Below are positions 33,909 through 42,532 of a DNA stretch of 44,711 nt, piece after piece. Under the pieces are notes generated by a model. That model saw only the letters and a program-made list of their open reading frames with translations, did not search any database and had not been told where the DNA came from. Positions within the stretch are counted from its first letter, which is position 1, and each line of letters starts with the position of its first letter. Source of the DNA: Sulfurimonas sp. (GTDB taxonomy: Bacteria; Campylobacterota; Campylobacteria; Campylobacterales; Sulfurimonadaceae); the NCBI RefSeq assembly GCF_023229105.1, contig NZ_JALNZY010000006.1, positions 1 to 44,711 on the forward strand. The letters are read 5' to 3'. Both the position numbers and the translations under genes were made by a program.

Positions 33909-35237
33909 TTAGTCTGCTTTTTTTACACAGTTTCTTCCGGAAGATTTTGCCAAATACAACGCCATATCCGCTCTATTTACAACACTACTTATATCATCAT
34001 CTCTCTTAACCCTTGAGACTCCAAAGCTTGCAGTTACTTTGCTAGCACCCTCTACTCTAAGCTCCTCTATACTGCATCTTAACTTTTCTGCAATCAAAAG
34101 AGTATTTTCTATATTTACAGCAGGCAGAAGAATGACAAACTCCTCCCCGCCCCATCTGCATACCATGTCTATATTTCTTAAGCCCTTTAACAGCGCTTTT
34201 GACACTTCTACTATAACACTATCGCCGACATTGTGCCCATATGTATCATTTATCTTTTTAAAATAGTCTATATCAACCATTATTAAAGACATCTCATTTT
34301 CTCTCTCAAGCATTGTTTTGTGGGATGATTCATAAAGTTTTAAAAATTTGTATCTATTATAGAGGTTTGTTAAAGAGTCTCTAGATGCCATCTCCTCATA
34401 TTTTATATTCTTACTCACAAGTGCACTGTTTATATCATCTAGCTCTTTTTGATACTCTTTTGTTAAAGCTGCCCATCTTGAGTATGTAGTGGCAATAAGC
34501 TCTTTTTGCGAAACAACACCAGACATTTTTCCATCATCATCAACAACTATTACTCTTTTATAATGTTTCTTTTTTAAAAACTCTATAGCCTCTTTAACGG
34601 AAGAGTTCTTTGCTATGGTCTCAACAGGTGAGGACATGTATTTGCTAATGGGCACATTCAAATCTTTGTTTTTCTCAATAACCCCAATAACATCTTTGGT
34701 AGTAAATATGCCTATAGGTTTTAAATCTTCTACAATTATTACGCTCTCAAATGAATTTTTTGCCATTTCGCAAAGTAGCTCTGATGTTTTTAAATCTTTA
34801 TTTACCCATTTAGATCTTTTTCCAAGTTTTAAAAAATCGACAAGACAAAAGTTGTCCATCAAGGTGTCTGGATCTATACTGCTTATAATATCTGTATGAG
34901 AGATTAATCCGTATAGTGAGCCGTCGTCATTTACAGCACACACATACTCTGTTTCAGAATTTAAATACTCCAATGTATATAAAATCGTTTTTTCTTTATT
35001 TACTACGGGAATTATCGGTAAATCTCTATTTTTTAAAGAGCTCTCAAGTTCTACGCCTCTTGCTTTCATATTTAAAATATCAGCTACTCTCATTATGCGA
35101 AAAATATTGCCCTCGGTAACTACTATATTTCTATGCTCATTGCTAAACATCTTTTTTATAGCATCAGAAATTAAACTGTTTATATCTATTGTAACAACCG
35201 AAGTCGTCGCTATGTTTCCTACTTTTGGAAATACCAT
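33909..35237 (-). CDS. cytosolic CBS-domain diguanylate cyclase (CBS-GGDEF)
   Basis: A 442-aa soluble protein with about four CBS motifs (residues 1-250) and a C-terminal GGDEF domain (about 285-440). CBS signatures include SLISDAIKKMF, GSLYGLISHTDI, KPIGIFTTKDVI and GKMSGVVSQKELI. The GGDEF site is GGEEF with RNID five residues upstream, an intact I-site, so c-di-GMP synthesis is likely. No membrane helix is present. CBS pairs usually bind adenine nucleotides or SAM, so the enzyme may read energy or metabolic state. It is the last gene of the rppH-lysC-hobA-holB-folP run, 17 bp after folP. Confidence 0.93.
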   Translation of the reverse strand: MVFPKVGNIATTSVVTIDINSLISDAIKKMFSNEHRNIVVTEGNIFRIMRVADILNMKARGVELESSLKNRDLPIIPVVNKEKTILYTLEYLNSETEYVCAVNDDGSLYGLISHTDIISSIDPDTLMDNFCLVDFLKLGKRSKWVNKDLKTSELLCEMAKNSFESVIIVEDLKPIGIFTTKDVIGVIEKNKDLNVPISKYMSSPVETIAKNSSVKEAIEFLKKKHYKRVIVVDDDGKMSGVVSQKELIATTYSRWAALTKEYQKELDDINSALVSKNIKYEEMASRDSLTNLYNRYKFLKLYESSHKTMLERENEMSLIMVDIDYFKKINDTYGHNVGDSVIVEVSKALLKGLRNIDMVCRWGGEEFVILLPAVNIENTLLIAEKLRCSIEELRVEGASKVTASFGVSRVKRDDDISSVVNRADMALYLAKSSGRNCVKKAD

Positions 35238-35254
35238 ATTTATTACCCGCCTTT

Positions 35255-36397
35255 TTATATCGTGTTTAATGCCGCTTGTACCCTTAATGCCTGCACATGT
35301 TCTTTGACGTCATGCACGCGGATGATTGAGGCTCCATTTTTTGCAGCTTCCAGATTTAGTGCCAGTGTTGCACCTAGCCTCTCATGAGGCAAAGATGGAG
35401 AGATTTTATCTATCATGGACTTTCTTGAAACACCTACAAGCAGAGGTTTTTTAAGAGTTAAAAAGTGTTCAAGATGTTTTATGAGCATCAAGTTGTGCTC
35501 TAGTGTCTTGCCAAATCCTATTCCGACATCCAAAGTTATCTTTTTTACACCAAGAGATTCAGCCTTGGCTACTCTTTGCTCAAAAAAGGAGTATATATCA
35601 CTTAAAATATTTTCATACTGTGGCTGATTTTGCATCGTCTGCGGAGTTCCCTGCATATGCATAATAACAGCTGTTGCATTGTTGCTCGCGCAGAGGCTAG
35701 AAACTTCATTATTAGCAAGCCCTGTAATGTCATTTACGATTTCAAATCCGCTTTTTAGAGCACATGCTATCACCTCAGGCTCATAACTGTCTATGCTAAA
35801 CTTTATCTTATTGTAGAGTTTTGCTTTTTTTATAGCTTCAAAAATGGGTCTTACTCTTGCAAGCTCTTCATCCTTACTTACATGCAAAGAGTTTGGAGCA
35901 GATGAAACCGCGCCTATATCTATAATATCAGCACCATCATCTATCATCTGCTCTATTGCTTGGAGTGCATTAGTGCCGTTAAATCTTGAAGCTGAGAAAA
36001 AGCTGTCGTCATTTGCGTTTATTATTCCCATGACTTCTACTTTGCAAGGTCTCCTAACTTTTAAAATCTCTTGAAGATTTTTTGCCACTTCTTTTAGTCC
36101 AAACGGCTGAGCTAGCTCCTTTGTACTAAGGGTTTTGAGTTGTCTTGCAGTAGCTATGAGGATGCAGTTTACATGCGGAATCCTCGCCATTACCGTCCCG
36201 CGCGGCACCGCCAAATCGGCTCCGACACTCAAAGCATCCTGCTTTAAGATATTTGCTCCGCCGACATGCAAATCTCTGATATAAATAGTATAGTATGTTG
36301 CCTTTGCTGCCATAATAGCGATACCTCCGCTATCTACGCCCAGCTCCTTTAAATATTTATGCTTATCTATACTGTTTGACAAAAGTTCAATTTGCAT
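35255..36397 (-). CDS. folP: dihydropteroate synthase, extended epsilon type
   Basis: A 380-aa enzyme, about 100 residues longer than E. coli FolP because of an N-terminal extension (about 1-120) of unknown role. It joins a pterin diphosphate to p-aminobenzoate in folate synthesis. Pterin-site residues are intact: GIIN, FSIDSYEPEV, NDITG, MHMQGTPQTMQ, DVGIGFGK, SRKSMI and RVHDVKE. The two substrate loops differ from E. coli: the TPDSF loop reads NDDSF and the ESTRPG loop reads VSSAPN, losing the arginine. The start overlaps holB by 11 bp. The cluster order lysC-hobA-holB-folP matches my recollection of Helicobacter pylori. Confidence 0.92.
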   Translation of the reverse strand: MQIELLSNSIDKHKYLKELGVDSGGIAIMAAKATYYTIYIRDLHVGGANILKQDALSVGADLAVPRGTVMARIPHVNCILIATARQLKTLSTKELAQPFGLKEVAKNLQEILKVRRPCKVEVMGIINANDDSFFSASRFNGTNALQAIEQMIDDGADIIDIGAVSSAPNSLHVSKDEELARVRPIFEAIKKAKLYNKIKFSIDSYEPEVIACALKSGFEIVNDITGLANNEVSSLCASNNATAVIMHMQGTPQTMQNQPQYENILSDIYSFFEQRVAKAESLGVKKITLDVGIGFGKTLEHNLMLIKHLEHFLTLKKPLLVGVSRKSMIDKISPSLPHERLGATLALNLEAAKNGASIIRVHDVKEHVQALRVQAALNTI

Positions 36398-37013
36398 TTT
36401 TTTCTCCTGTAAAACTCATGATAAGCTGTGCTAAAACACTCTGTGGTCTTGAGTTTAACTCTAAAAGCCTATATGCTTTGTCAAAATTTTGAAGCTGCTG
36501 GGTGCTTAGTATAAGTTTCTCTACAACAGTCGCTCTATGGTAAAGTGCTTCAACAAGAGCCTTAGCCTCGCTCTTTTTCACTCTTGCATTTGCTTTTAAA
36601 AAATCAAAAACTTCTCCATAATTTACTCGTGAGAGATTTAGCTTCATCTCTTGAAGTATGCGAATTTTATTGCCTTTTACTATAGGCATTCTTGAGCGAA
36701 CCGTGGGAAGAAGATTTGATTTTGTAGGAGATATAATGATGAGTTCTATATTTCTAGGAGGCTCTTCGAGGATTTTAAGAAGTGCATTTTGAGATATGTT
36801 GTTGAAGTTATTAGCTCCGATAACTATATATTTTGTCTCTGATTCGCTAATGTAGGCTTCTGCAATTACGGCTTTTGCATGTTCAATTTTAAACTCATCC
36901 TCTAAAAAAGCAACAACCCTGTTTGGTTTTAACTCTTCTCTTATTCTATCAAGCTGTGATTCTTTTTCTGTAGATATTAAGATGTAGCCTTTTTTAGAGT
37001 CATGAACCAACAT
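36387..37013 (-). CDS. holB: DNA polymerase III delta' subunit, short form
   Basis: A 208-aa clamp-loader subunit. The motif NNISQNALLKILEEPP is the strongest family sign, followed by LIIISPTKSNLLPTVRSRM (an SRC-like region). No Walker A is present, as expected for delta'. It is far shorter than E. coli HolB, but similar short forms occur in Helicobacter. I chose ATG 37013 over an ATG 24 bases upstream because GGAG lies six bases before it. It overlaps hobA by 14 bp and folP by 11 bp. Confidence 0.88.
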   Translation of the reverse strand: MLVHDSKKGYILISTEKESQLDRIREELKPNRVVAFLEDEFKIEHAKAVIAEAYISESETKYIVIGANNFNNISQNALLKILEEPPRNIELIIISPTKSNLLPTVRSRMPIVKGNKIRILQEMKLNLSRVNYGEVFDFLKANARVKKSEAKALVEALYHRATVVEKLILSTQQLQNFDKAYRLLELNSRPQSVLAQLIMSFTGEKNAN

Positions 37014-37548
37014 CAACTTCTCCAAACATCGTTGCATTTAAAGATGCGTTAAAAAGGCGAAAGAGTTGAAGCAGCTTGATATCAAGCTGTTTGTCGTAAG
37101 ATTTCAAGGTAAAAGCGTTAATATAATCTTCATCAAAAATCCAGAAGTAACTCGTATCTTTTCTTTTTGCAATATCAGCTCTTTTATCTTCGCCCCTGCC
37201 GATATACCAAAAAAAGTATTCATCTTTGTGCGCCAAAGATATCATATCCTCTACAACCTCAAGCATCTCGCCGCCGCTGACAGAGTTAAAATGTTTATAC
37301 ATGCTATCTATACTGAAAATAGGAAGCAGCGGGCGATCCATCTTGACATCATTTAAAAATTCAAGTATATAGGTCTCAAGCCACTTTCTCTTATCGTCGG
37401 TTATTAAAATAATTGTCTTGCCGCTAAGTATCTGCTCAAGCGCTTGTGAAGTGGTAGTTGTCCAGTCAAAACGCTGCTCCTCAAGCCAGCTAAAACAACC
37501 ACCCTCTTCCCTTATAGCATCTAAGCTCCACTGTGCAAAATCAGACAT
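37000..37548 (-). CDS. hobA: DnaA-interacting initiation protein HobA
   Basis: A 182-aa protein matching HobA, the epsilonproteobacterial counterpart of DiaA, which binds DnaA domain I and promotes its assembly at oriC. I base the call on size, a start of the type SDFAQWSLDAIREEG, the FFWYIGRG strand, the final SYDKQLDIKLLQLFRLFNASL helix, and position between lysC and holB, which is the Helicobacter order. It begins 4 bp after the lysC stop with no clear ribosome site, so translation is probably coupled. It is one of the best taxonomic markers in the window. Confidence 0.88.
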   Translation of the reverse strand: MSDFAQWSLDAIREEGGCFSWLEEQRFDWTTTTSQALEQILSGKTIILITDDKRKWLETYILEFLNDVKMDRPLLPIFSIDSMYKHFNSVSGGEMLEVVEDMISLAHKDEYFFWYIGRGEDKRADIAKRKDTSYFWIFDEDYINAFTLKSYDKQLDIKLLQLFRLFNASLNATMFGEVDVGS

Positions 37549-37552
37549 TTGA

Positions 37553-38764
37553 TTATTTATCTAACTCGTATGCGGCATGTAGGCTTCTTACCGCCAATTC
37601 TGCATACTTTTCATCTATAACCATAGAGATTTTTATCTCTGAAGTTGAGATCATATTAATGTTTATATTCTCTTTAGCCATTATAGAAAATGCTTTTGCT
37701 GCCACGCCCGTATGCGACTTCATGCCAACACCGACTATTGAGACTTTGCAGATGTTTTCATCATAAGAAGCTTCATTAATTTCAACCTCTTCTACAAACG
37801 CCTCCACCACTCTTTTAGCATCAGCTAGGTCACTAACAGGAACGGTAAAGTCAATATTTGCCTTGCCGTCATATCCGACATTTTGGATTATCATGTCAAT
37901 ATTTACATTGTTATTTGATAGTTTTGTAAATATATCAGATGCTATTCCCGGTCTATCTTTTACGCCTACTAAAGAGATGCGAGCTTGATTTTTATCGAGT
38001 GCAATTCCACTTACTAACGGTTTTTCCATAATATTTTCTTCCTTAGTTATTAATGTTCCCTCTTCGTCTGAGAAACTTGTTCTTGTTACTAGATTTACGT
38101 TTAATTTTTTAGCCAGCTCTACTGAACGGTTTTGAAGCACTTTTGCACCCAAAGAGGCAAGTTCTAGCATCTCATCGTATGAAATTTTATCAAGCTTTTT
38201 TGCTTTTGGCTCAATCCTTGGATCAGTCGTAAAGATTCCGCTAACATCTGTATATATCTCACAAAGGTCAGCCTTTAGAGCTCCTGCAATTGCTACAGCG
38301 CTCAAGTCACTTCCGCCGCGACCGAGTGTGGTAACATTGCCATCATGAGAGACTCCTTGAAAACCTGCTACTATCACGATTTTACCCTCTGATATAGCTT
38401 TTTTCATAGCTGTTGGATCTACTACCTCGATGCGTGCTTTTGTATGAATATTATCAGTAACAATACCAGCCTTTCTTCCCGTCATAGATACTGCAGGAAA
38501 CCCCATCTCACTTAAAGCTATCGCTAAAAGCGAAGCCGTTACTCTCTCCCCGGAACTCAAAAGCATATCCATCTCAGCCCTTGCAGGAGCTTTTGAGAAA
38601 TGCTCTGCATAGGAGACAAGCTTATTTGTCTCGCCGCTCATTGCAGAGACAACAACAACAATATCATTTCCTGCTTTTTTTGTAATACTTACACGATTTG
38701 CCACATTTTGGATGCGATCTAAGTCACCAACACTTGTTCCGCCAAATTTTTGAACTATCAACAT
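37553..38764 (-). CDS. lysC: aspartate kinase
   Basis: A 403-aa enzyme that phosphorylates aspartate, the first step to lysine, threonine and methionine. It opens VQKFGGTSVGD and has the SSGERVTASLLA and TTLGRGGSDLSAVAIA motifs of the kinase domain. Two C-terminal ACT domains (from about 260: ISLVGVKDRPGIASDIF; then VSIVGVGMKSHTGVAAKAF) provide feedback by amino acids. Its ATG directly follows the rppH stop with no gap. Its product is used by Asd, encoded at 10885-11919. Confidence 0.97.
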   Translation of the reverse strand: MLIVQKFGGTSVGDLDRIQNVANRVSITKKAGNDIVVVVSAMSGETNKLVSYAEHFSKAPARAEMDMLLSSGERVTASLLAIALSEMGFPAVSMTGRKAGIVTDNIHTKARIEVVDPTAMKKAISEGKIVIVAGFQGVSHDGNVTTLGRGGSDLSAVAIAGALKADLCEIYTDVSGIFTTDPRIEPKAKKLDKISYDEMLELASLGAKVLQNRSVELAKKLNVNLVTRTSFSDEEGTLITKEENIMEKPLVSGIALDKNQARISLVGVKDRPGIASDIFTKLSNNNVNIDMIIQNVGYDGKANIDFTVPVSDLADAKRVVEAFVEEVEINEASYDENICKVSIVGVGMKSHTGVAAKAFSIMAKENININMISTSEIKISMVIDEKYAELAVRSLHAAYELDK

Positions 38765-39235
38765 CTACAGTAATCCCTCTTTTTTGAAATAACCCAATAC
38801 ACTCTCATAAACATTTTTTTTAAAACTAGCACTCATATTTAAAGCCTCCTCAACGGTTACAAACTTAAAGTCGCTAAATTCAGGTTGATGTGTATGAATA
38901 TTTATTGTTGCGCTCTCATGGAGTTTAACTAAAAAATATTTCTGCTTTTGCCCAATGAACGGCTTCATGTTCTCGGCAATCCTAGAAGGAAAATCATAAG
39001 AAATCCACTCAGGAAACTCAGCAATAATCTCTACGCTATCAGTACCTATCTCCTCTAAAAGCTCACGAAAAAGTGCTTCTTCAACCGCTTCTCCTTCGTC
39101 TATACCGCCTTGAGGAAACTGCCAAACGTCATTCAAATCATTTCTTTGTGCCAAAAAAATCTCTTTTACCCGAGGGTAAGAACTAGAGACAACAATCATA
39201 GCAACGTTAGGACGATATAAATCTTTTTTTATCAT
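38765..39235 (-). CDS. rppH: RNA pyrophosphohydrolase (Nudix)
   Basis: A 156-aa Nudix hydrolase of the RppH/NudH type, which trims 5' triphosphates of RNA or cleaves dinucleoside polyphosphates. It opens YRPNVAMIVVS, has NDVWQFPQGGID and the Nudix box GGIDEGEAVEEALFRELLEEIG split at positions about 40-62, and later KYFLVKL. I start at ATG 39235, which gives the usual IKKDLYRPN opening; a TTG 15 bases upstream is in frame. It heads the lysC-hobA-holB-folP run. Confidence 0.92.
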   Translation of the reverse strand: MIKKDLYRPNVAMIVVSSSYPRVKEIFLAQRNDLNDVWQFPQGGIDEGEAVEEALFRELLEEIGTDSVEIIAEFPEWISYDFPSRIAENMKPFIGQKQKYFLVKLHESATINIHTHQPEFSDFKFVTVEEALNMSASFKKNVYESVLGYFKKEGLL

Positions 39236-39491
39236 TACTTCACTTAGCAAAAAGCTTCAAAAAGCTCTTATTATTATATTGGTGCGATTATACAAAAGAT
39301 GCTATTAAAATAAACTAATTTTCTTGTATGATTCTCTATACCAAAATCAAGAAAATTTTTGATAAAACAATTTTTTACATAAATGTATTATAACTAGGCA
39401 TAAAAAGAATTATAATTCCTTTACCGGCTATTAACTTATACTTTGTTAAAATCATGCCAACTTTATGACAAAAACGAAAAAAAGGCAAACC

Positions 39492-39875
39492 ATGAAAGAG
39501 TACGTCTTAAAAAATGATGATTTTTTAGTTTCTCAAACCGATTCAAAAGGCACTATAATTTTTGCAAATGATGATTTTTGCGCAATTGCCGGCTATAGCA
39601 TTGATGAACTGGTAGGAAAACCACACAATATCGTCCGTCACAAAGATATGCCTAAGGCTGCATTTAAAGATCTTTGGGATACCGTAAAAAACGATAAAAT
39701 ATGGTCCGGATATGTAAAAAACAGAACTAAAGATGGAGGATACTACTGGGTATATGCTACAATCTACCCAATATATGATGAGACCAGAAAAGAAAAAACC
39801 TACCTCTCTTGCAGAAGAAAACCTTCACAAAAAGAGATAGATGAAGCTCAAATGCTCTACAAAACATTTAAATAG
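39492..39875 (+). CDS. single-domain PAS protein, Aer/CetB-like
   Basis: A 127-aa soluble protein that is one PAS domain of the Aer type. Signatures are TDSKGTIIFANDDFCAIAGY, GKPHNIVRHKDMPKAAFKDLW and KNRTKDGGYYWVYATIYPI. In Aer-type PAS domains this pocket binds FAD and reads redox state. I start at ATG 39492, since AAAGG lies six bases upstream; the ATG at 39465 has no such site. A membrane chemoreceptor follows after 10 bp. A PAS protein next to a sensor-less receptor is the layout of Campylobacter CetB/CetA. FAD binding is inferred. Confidence 0.88.
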   Translation: MKEYVLKNDDFLVSQTDSKGTIIFANDDFCAIAGYSIDELVGKPHNIVRHKDMPKAAFKDLWDTVKNDKIWSGYVKNRTKDGGYYWVYATIYPIYDETRKEKTYLSCRRKPSQKEIDEAQMLYKTFK

Positions 39876-39885
39876 GAAAGATAAA

Positions 39886-41001
39886 ATGAACAATACAATA
39901 AAAAATGCAATCCTTGCTACAGCTTTTCTCATCCTTGTTGTCTCTTTATTTATGATAGATTCAAATATTATCCACGCTGCTTTAACAATAGTAGTATTTG
40001 GCGTTATAATCATACTTAATATGCAAAACAGTTCTAAAAGTTCTAATGAGTTAAATCAAAAAAGATTAGAACTTATCGAGATGATGGATTTTGAAAGAAA
40101 CAAAATTACTATCAATGAAAATACAACAGATCAGGCGGAAATTAACTTCAATCAAATTATCACAAAATATCAAAATTCTATGCTTGCTGATACAAAAGTT
40201 GCCGGAGAGATGGTTCTACTTACCGACAAAGTCTCAAAAGGACACTACTCATGCAGAATCTCATCTGACTCCAAAACGCCGTATGTCCACGTTCTTAGAA
40301 ATAGCCTTAACAATATGCTTGTCGCATCTGAGAAAAATATAGACAACGCTATAGCAACGCTACAGAAATTTTCTGAAGGCTCTTTTTCTACAAGAAGCAA
40401 GATAGACGTAGAGGCAAAAATGGCAGATTTGCTAAATAACATAAACGCTCTTGGAGAGTCTCTTGAGGGCATGGAGCAAAAAAACAAAGAGAATCAAGAA
40501 GCCATAGTTGATTCTTCAAACAGACTTAATGAAACTATTTCAACGATTACAAACACTACAATCAAAGACTTAAAAGAGATGATAAATAGTGCTGTTGAGA
40601 GAATCCACAATGTGGCACATAAAGAAAATGATATGGTTGAAAATCTACAAACACTTGTTGCTAATGCAAATGAGACAAAAACTATTTTAGCAACCATCGG
40701 TGATATTGCAGAGCAGACAAATCTTTTGGCACTAAACGCTGCTATCGAAGCAGCACGCGCGGGTGAGCATGGAAGAGGGTTCGCCGTTGTTGCCGACGAA
40801 GTACGTAAGCTTGCAGAGAGAACGCAAAAAAGTCTTGCCGAGACCTCAGCAACCACAAATGTTCTTATTCAGTCTATCTCTGAGAGTTCTGATGCCCTTA
40901 ATAAAAATGCAAATGAAGTTAATAATATCTCAAGCGAAATTAGTTTAATAAATGACAAGATGGATGAGATAATAAATACACTAAGCAACCTCTCAAAGTA
41001 G
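39886..41001 (+). CDS. short membrane chemoreceptor (MCP), CetA-like
   Basis: A 371-aa chemoreceptor. Two membrane helices lie close together (about 7-24 and 30-48) with almost no periplasmic sensor. A HAMP-like region (about 100-190) and a long coiled coil follow. The signalling tip DIAEQTNLLALNAAIEAARAGEHGRGFAVVADEV is present (positions about 270-303). The C-terminal arm after the tip is short, and there is no CheR-binding pentapeptide. I start at ATG 39886, with AGGAAA six bases upstream. It presumably takes its signal from the PAS protein before it, in the manner of CetA/CetB energy taxis. Confidence 0.9.
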   Translation: MNNTIKNAILATAFLILVVSLFMIDSNIIHAALTIVVFGVIIILNMQNSSKSSNELNQKRLELIEMMDFERNKITINENTTDQAEINFNQIITKYQNSMLADTKVAGEMVLLTDKVSKGHYSCRISSDSKTPYVHVLRNSLNNMLVASEKNIDNAIATLQKFSEGSFSTRSKIDVEAKMADLLNNINALGESLEGMEQKNKENQEAIVDSSNRLNETISTITNTTIKDLKEMINSAVERIHNVAHKENDMVENLQTLVANANETKTILATIGDIAEQTNLLALNAAIEAARAGEHGRGFAVVADEVRKLAERTQKSLAETSATTNVLIQSISESSDALNKNANEVNNISSEISLINDKMDEIINTLSNLSK

Positions 41002-41004
41002 AAG

Positions 41005-42057
41005 ATGTTACTCTATATACATATTCCTTTTTGTGATTCCAAATGTTATTACTGCGCATTTAACTCTTATGTAGATAAGTTTCATCTAAAAGAGCGCTAC
41101 ATGCTCTCTCTTGAAAAACAGCTTGCGTTTGAACTAGAGAGATTTCAAGTAGCCCCAAAAGAGATAGAGTCGATTTTTATCGGAGGGGGTACTCCCTCAA
41201 CTATTGAACCAAAACTTTATGAAAAAATCTTTGAGAGTTTGCGCCCATATCTAAAAGAGAATATTGAGATAACCAGCGAAGCTAATCCAAACAGCGCAAC
41301 ACAAACATGGCTTGAGGGGATGCATCAGCTAGGCATCAACCGAATAAGCTTTGGGGTACAGAGTTTTGATGATGCAAAACTGAAACTTCTAAATCGTGCG
41401 CACAACGCTACTCAAGCAAAAGAAGCGGTTTTAAATGCAAAAAAGGCAGGATTCAAAAACATCTCACTTGACCTCATTTACGCTACGCTAGGCGACTCAA
41501 AAGAGCTTTTGCAAAATGATTTAAAAACTGCTTTTTCCCTACCAATCAACCATCTAAGCGCCTACGCTCTAACTATTGAAGAGGGCACACTGTTTGAAAA
41601 AAAGCCCCATATGTCAAAAGAGAGGCTCAATCTTACATCATGGCTGTTTAAGAAGATTGCTAATTTTGGATTTGGGCAGTATGAGATAAGCAACTTCGGC
41701 TCATATAAAAGCACGCACAATCTTGGCTACTGGGAATATAAGGATTATATAGGCTTAGGAAGCGGAGCTGTCGGCAAATTCGGCATGCAAAGGTACTATC
41801 CCTCAACTGATATAGAAGAGTATATAAAAAATCCTCTAAGCATAAAAACAGAGCAACTAGATTTAAACGACAAAAAAACAGAACAGATATTTTTAGGGCT
41901 TCGCTCATGTGTCGGGGTTGATAAAAATATCTTAAATGCGCAGGAGCTAAAAAGAGCTGAGTTTTTAGTTCAAGAGAAAAAATTACTACTAAAAGATGAT
42001 ACCTTTTACAACACACAGTACCTCTTAGCTGATGAGATTGCGCTCTTTATATCGTAA
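41005..42057 (+). CDS. hemW: HemW-like radical SAM heme chaperone
   Basis: A 350-aa radical SAM protein of the HemN/HemW family. The cluster motif is CDSKCYYC, followed by AFNSY, IFIGGGTPS, EITSEANPN and INRISFGVQSFDD. It opens directly with MLLYIHIPFCDSKC, without the N-terminal extension and extra residues of true coproporphyrinogen dehydrogenase HemN, which favours HemW, a heme-binding protein that delivers heme to respiratory enzymes. It starts 3 bp after the MCP stop. Confidence 0.9.
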   Translation: MLLYIHIPFCDSKCYYCAFNSYVDKFHLKERYMLSLEKQLAFELERFQVAPKEIESIFIGGGTPSTIEPKLYEKIFESLRPYLKENIEITSEANPNSATQTWLEGMHQLGINRISFGVQSFDDAKLKLLNRAHNATQAKEAVLNAKKAGFKNISLDLIYATLGDSKELLQNDLKTAFSLPINHLSAYALTIEEGTLFEKKPHMSKERLNLTSWLFKKIANFGFGQYEISNFGSYKSTHNLGYWEYKDYIGLGSGAVGKFGMQRYYPSTDIEEYIKNPLSIKTEQLDLNDKKTEQIFLGLRSCVGVDKNILNAQELKRAEFLVQEKKLLLKDDTFYNTQYLLADEIALFIS

Positions 42058-42112
42058 TTTAATTATTCTTTAGATAGAATCATTGCCTTAATAATAACTT
42101 TGAGGATTTTTT

Positions 42113-42532
42113 ATGTTTGGTATGGGTTTTACGGAAATACTTATTATTGCTGTTATAGCTATCTTGTTCCTTGGTCCTGATAAACTTCCAAGTACCATGG
42201 TTGAAATAGCTAAATTTTTTAGAAATACAAAAAACACTATTGGCAGCATGAAGCAGTCATTTGAAGAAGAGATAAATATGAAGAGCATGAAAGATGAAGC
42301 CCTTGCATATAAAAAAGAGCTTCAAAATGCGTCAAATCAGGTAAAGAGTGCGACTGATATTAAAAAAATGGCAGCAAAATTAACAACACTTGAAGATGAT
42401 AGTTTTAGTGATGAAGGTTTATTTGATAAACCAAAAGATGAGAGTACCTCTAAGCCTCAAGAAGCAACTCTTACTAAGAAAAAAAAGAGCCCAGCTATAG
42501 ATAAAACAGAAGAAGATAATAAAAATGTTTGA
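42113..42532 (+). CDS. tatB: Sec-independent translocase subunit TatB
   Basis: A 139-aa protein with one N-terminal helix (FTEILIIAVIAILFLGPDKLP) ending in the Tat Gly-Pro hinge. An amphipathic helix (about 27-50) and a Lys/Glu-rich charged tail follow. The FGMGFTE opening and the length favour TatB over TatA. With TatC it binds twin-arginine signal peptides of folded proteins. AGGA lies upstream. It overlaps tatC by 8 bp. tatA is not in the window. Confidence 0.93.
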   Translation: MFGMGFTEILIIAVIAILFLGPDKLPSTMVEIAKFFRNTKNTIGSMKQSFEEEINMKSMKDEALAYKKELQNASNQVKSATDIKKMAAKLTTLEDDSFSDEGLFDKPKDESTSKPQEATLTKKKKSPAIDKTEEDNKNV

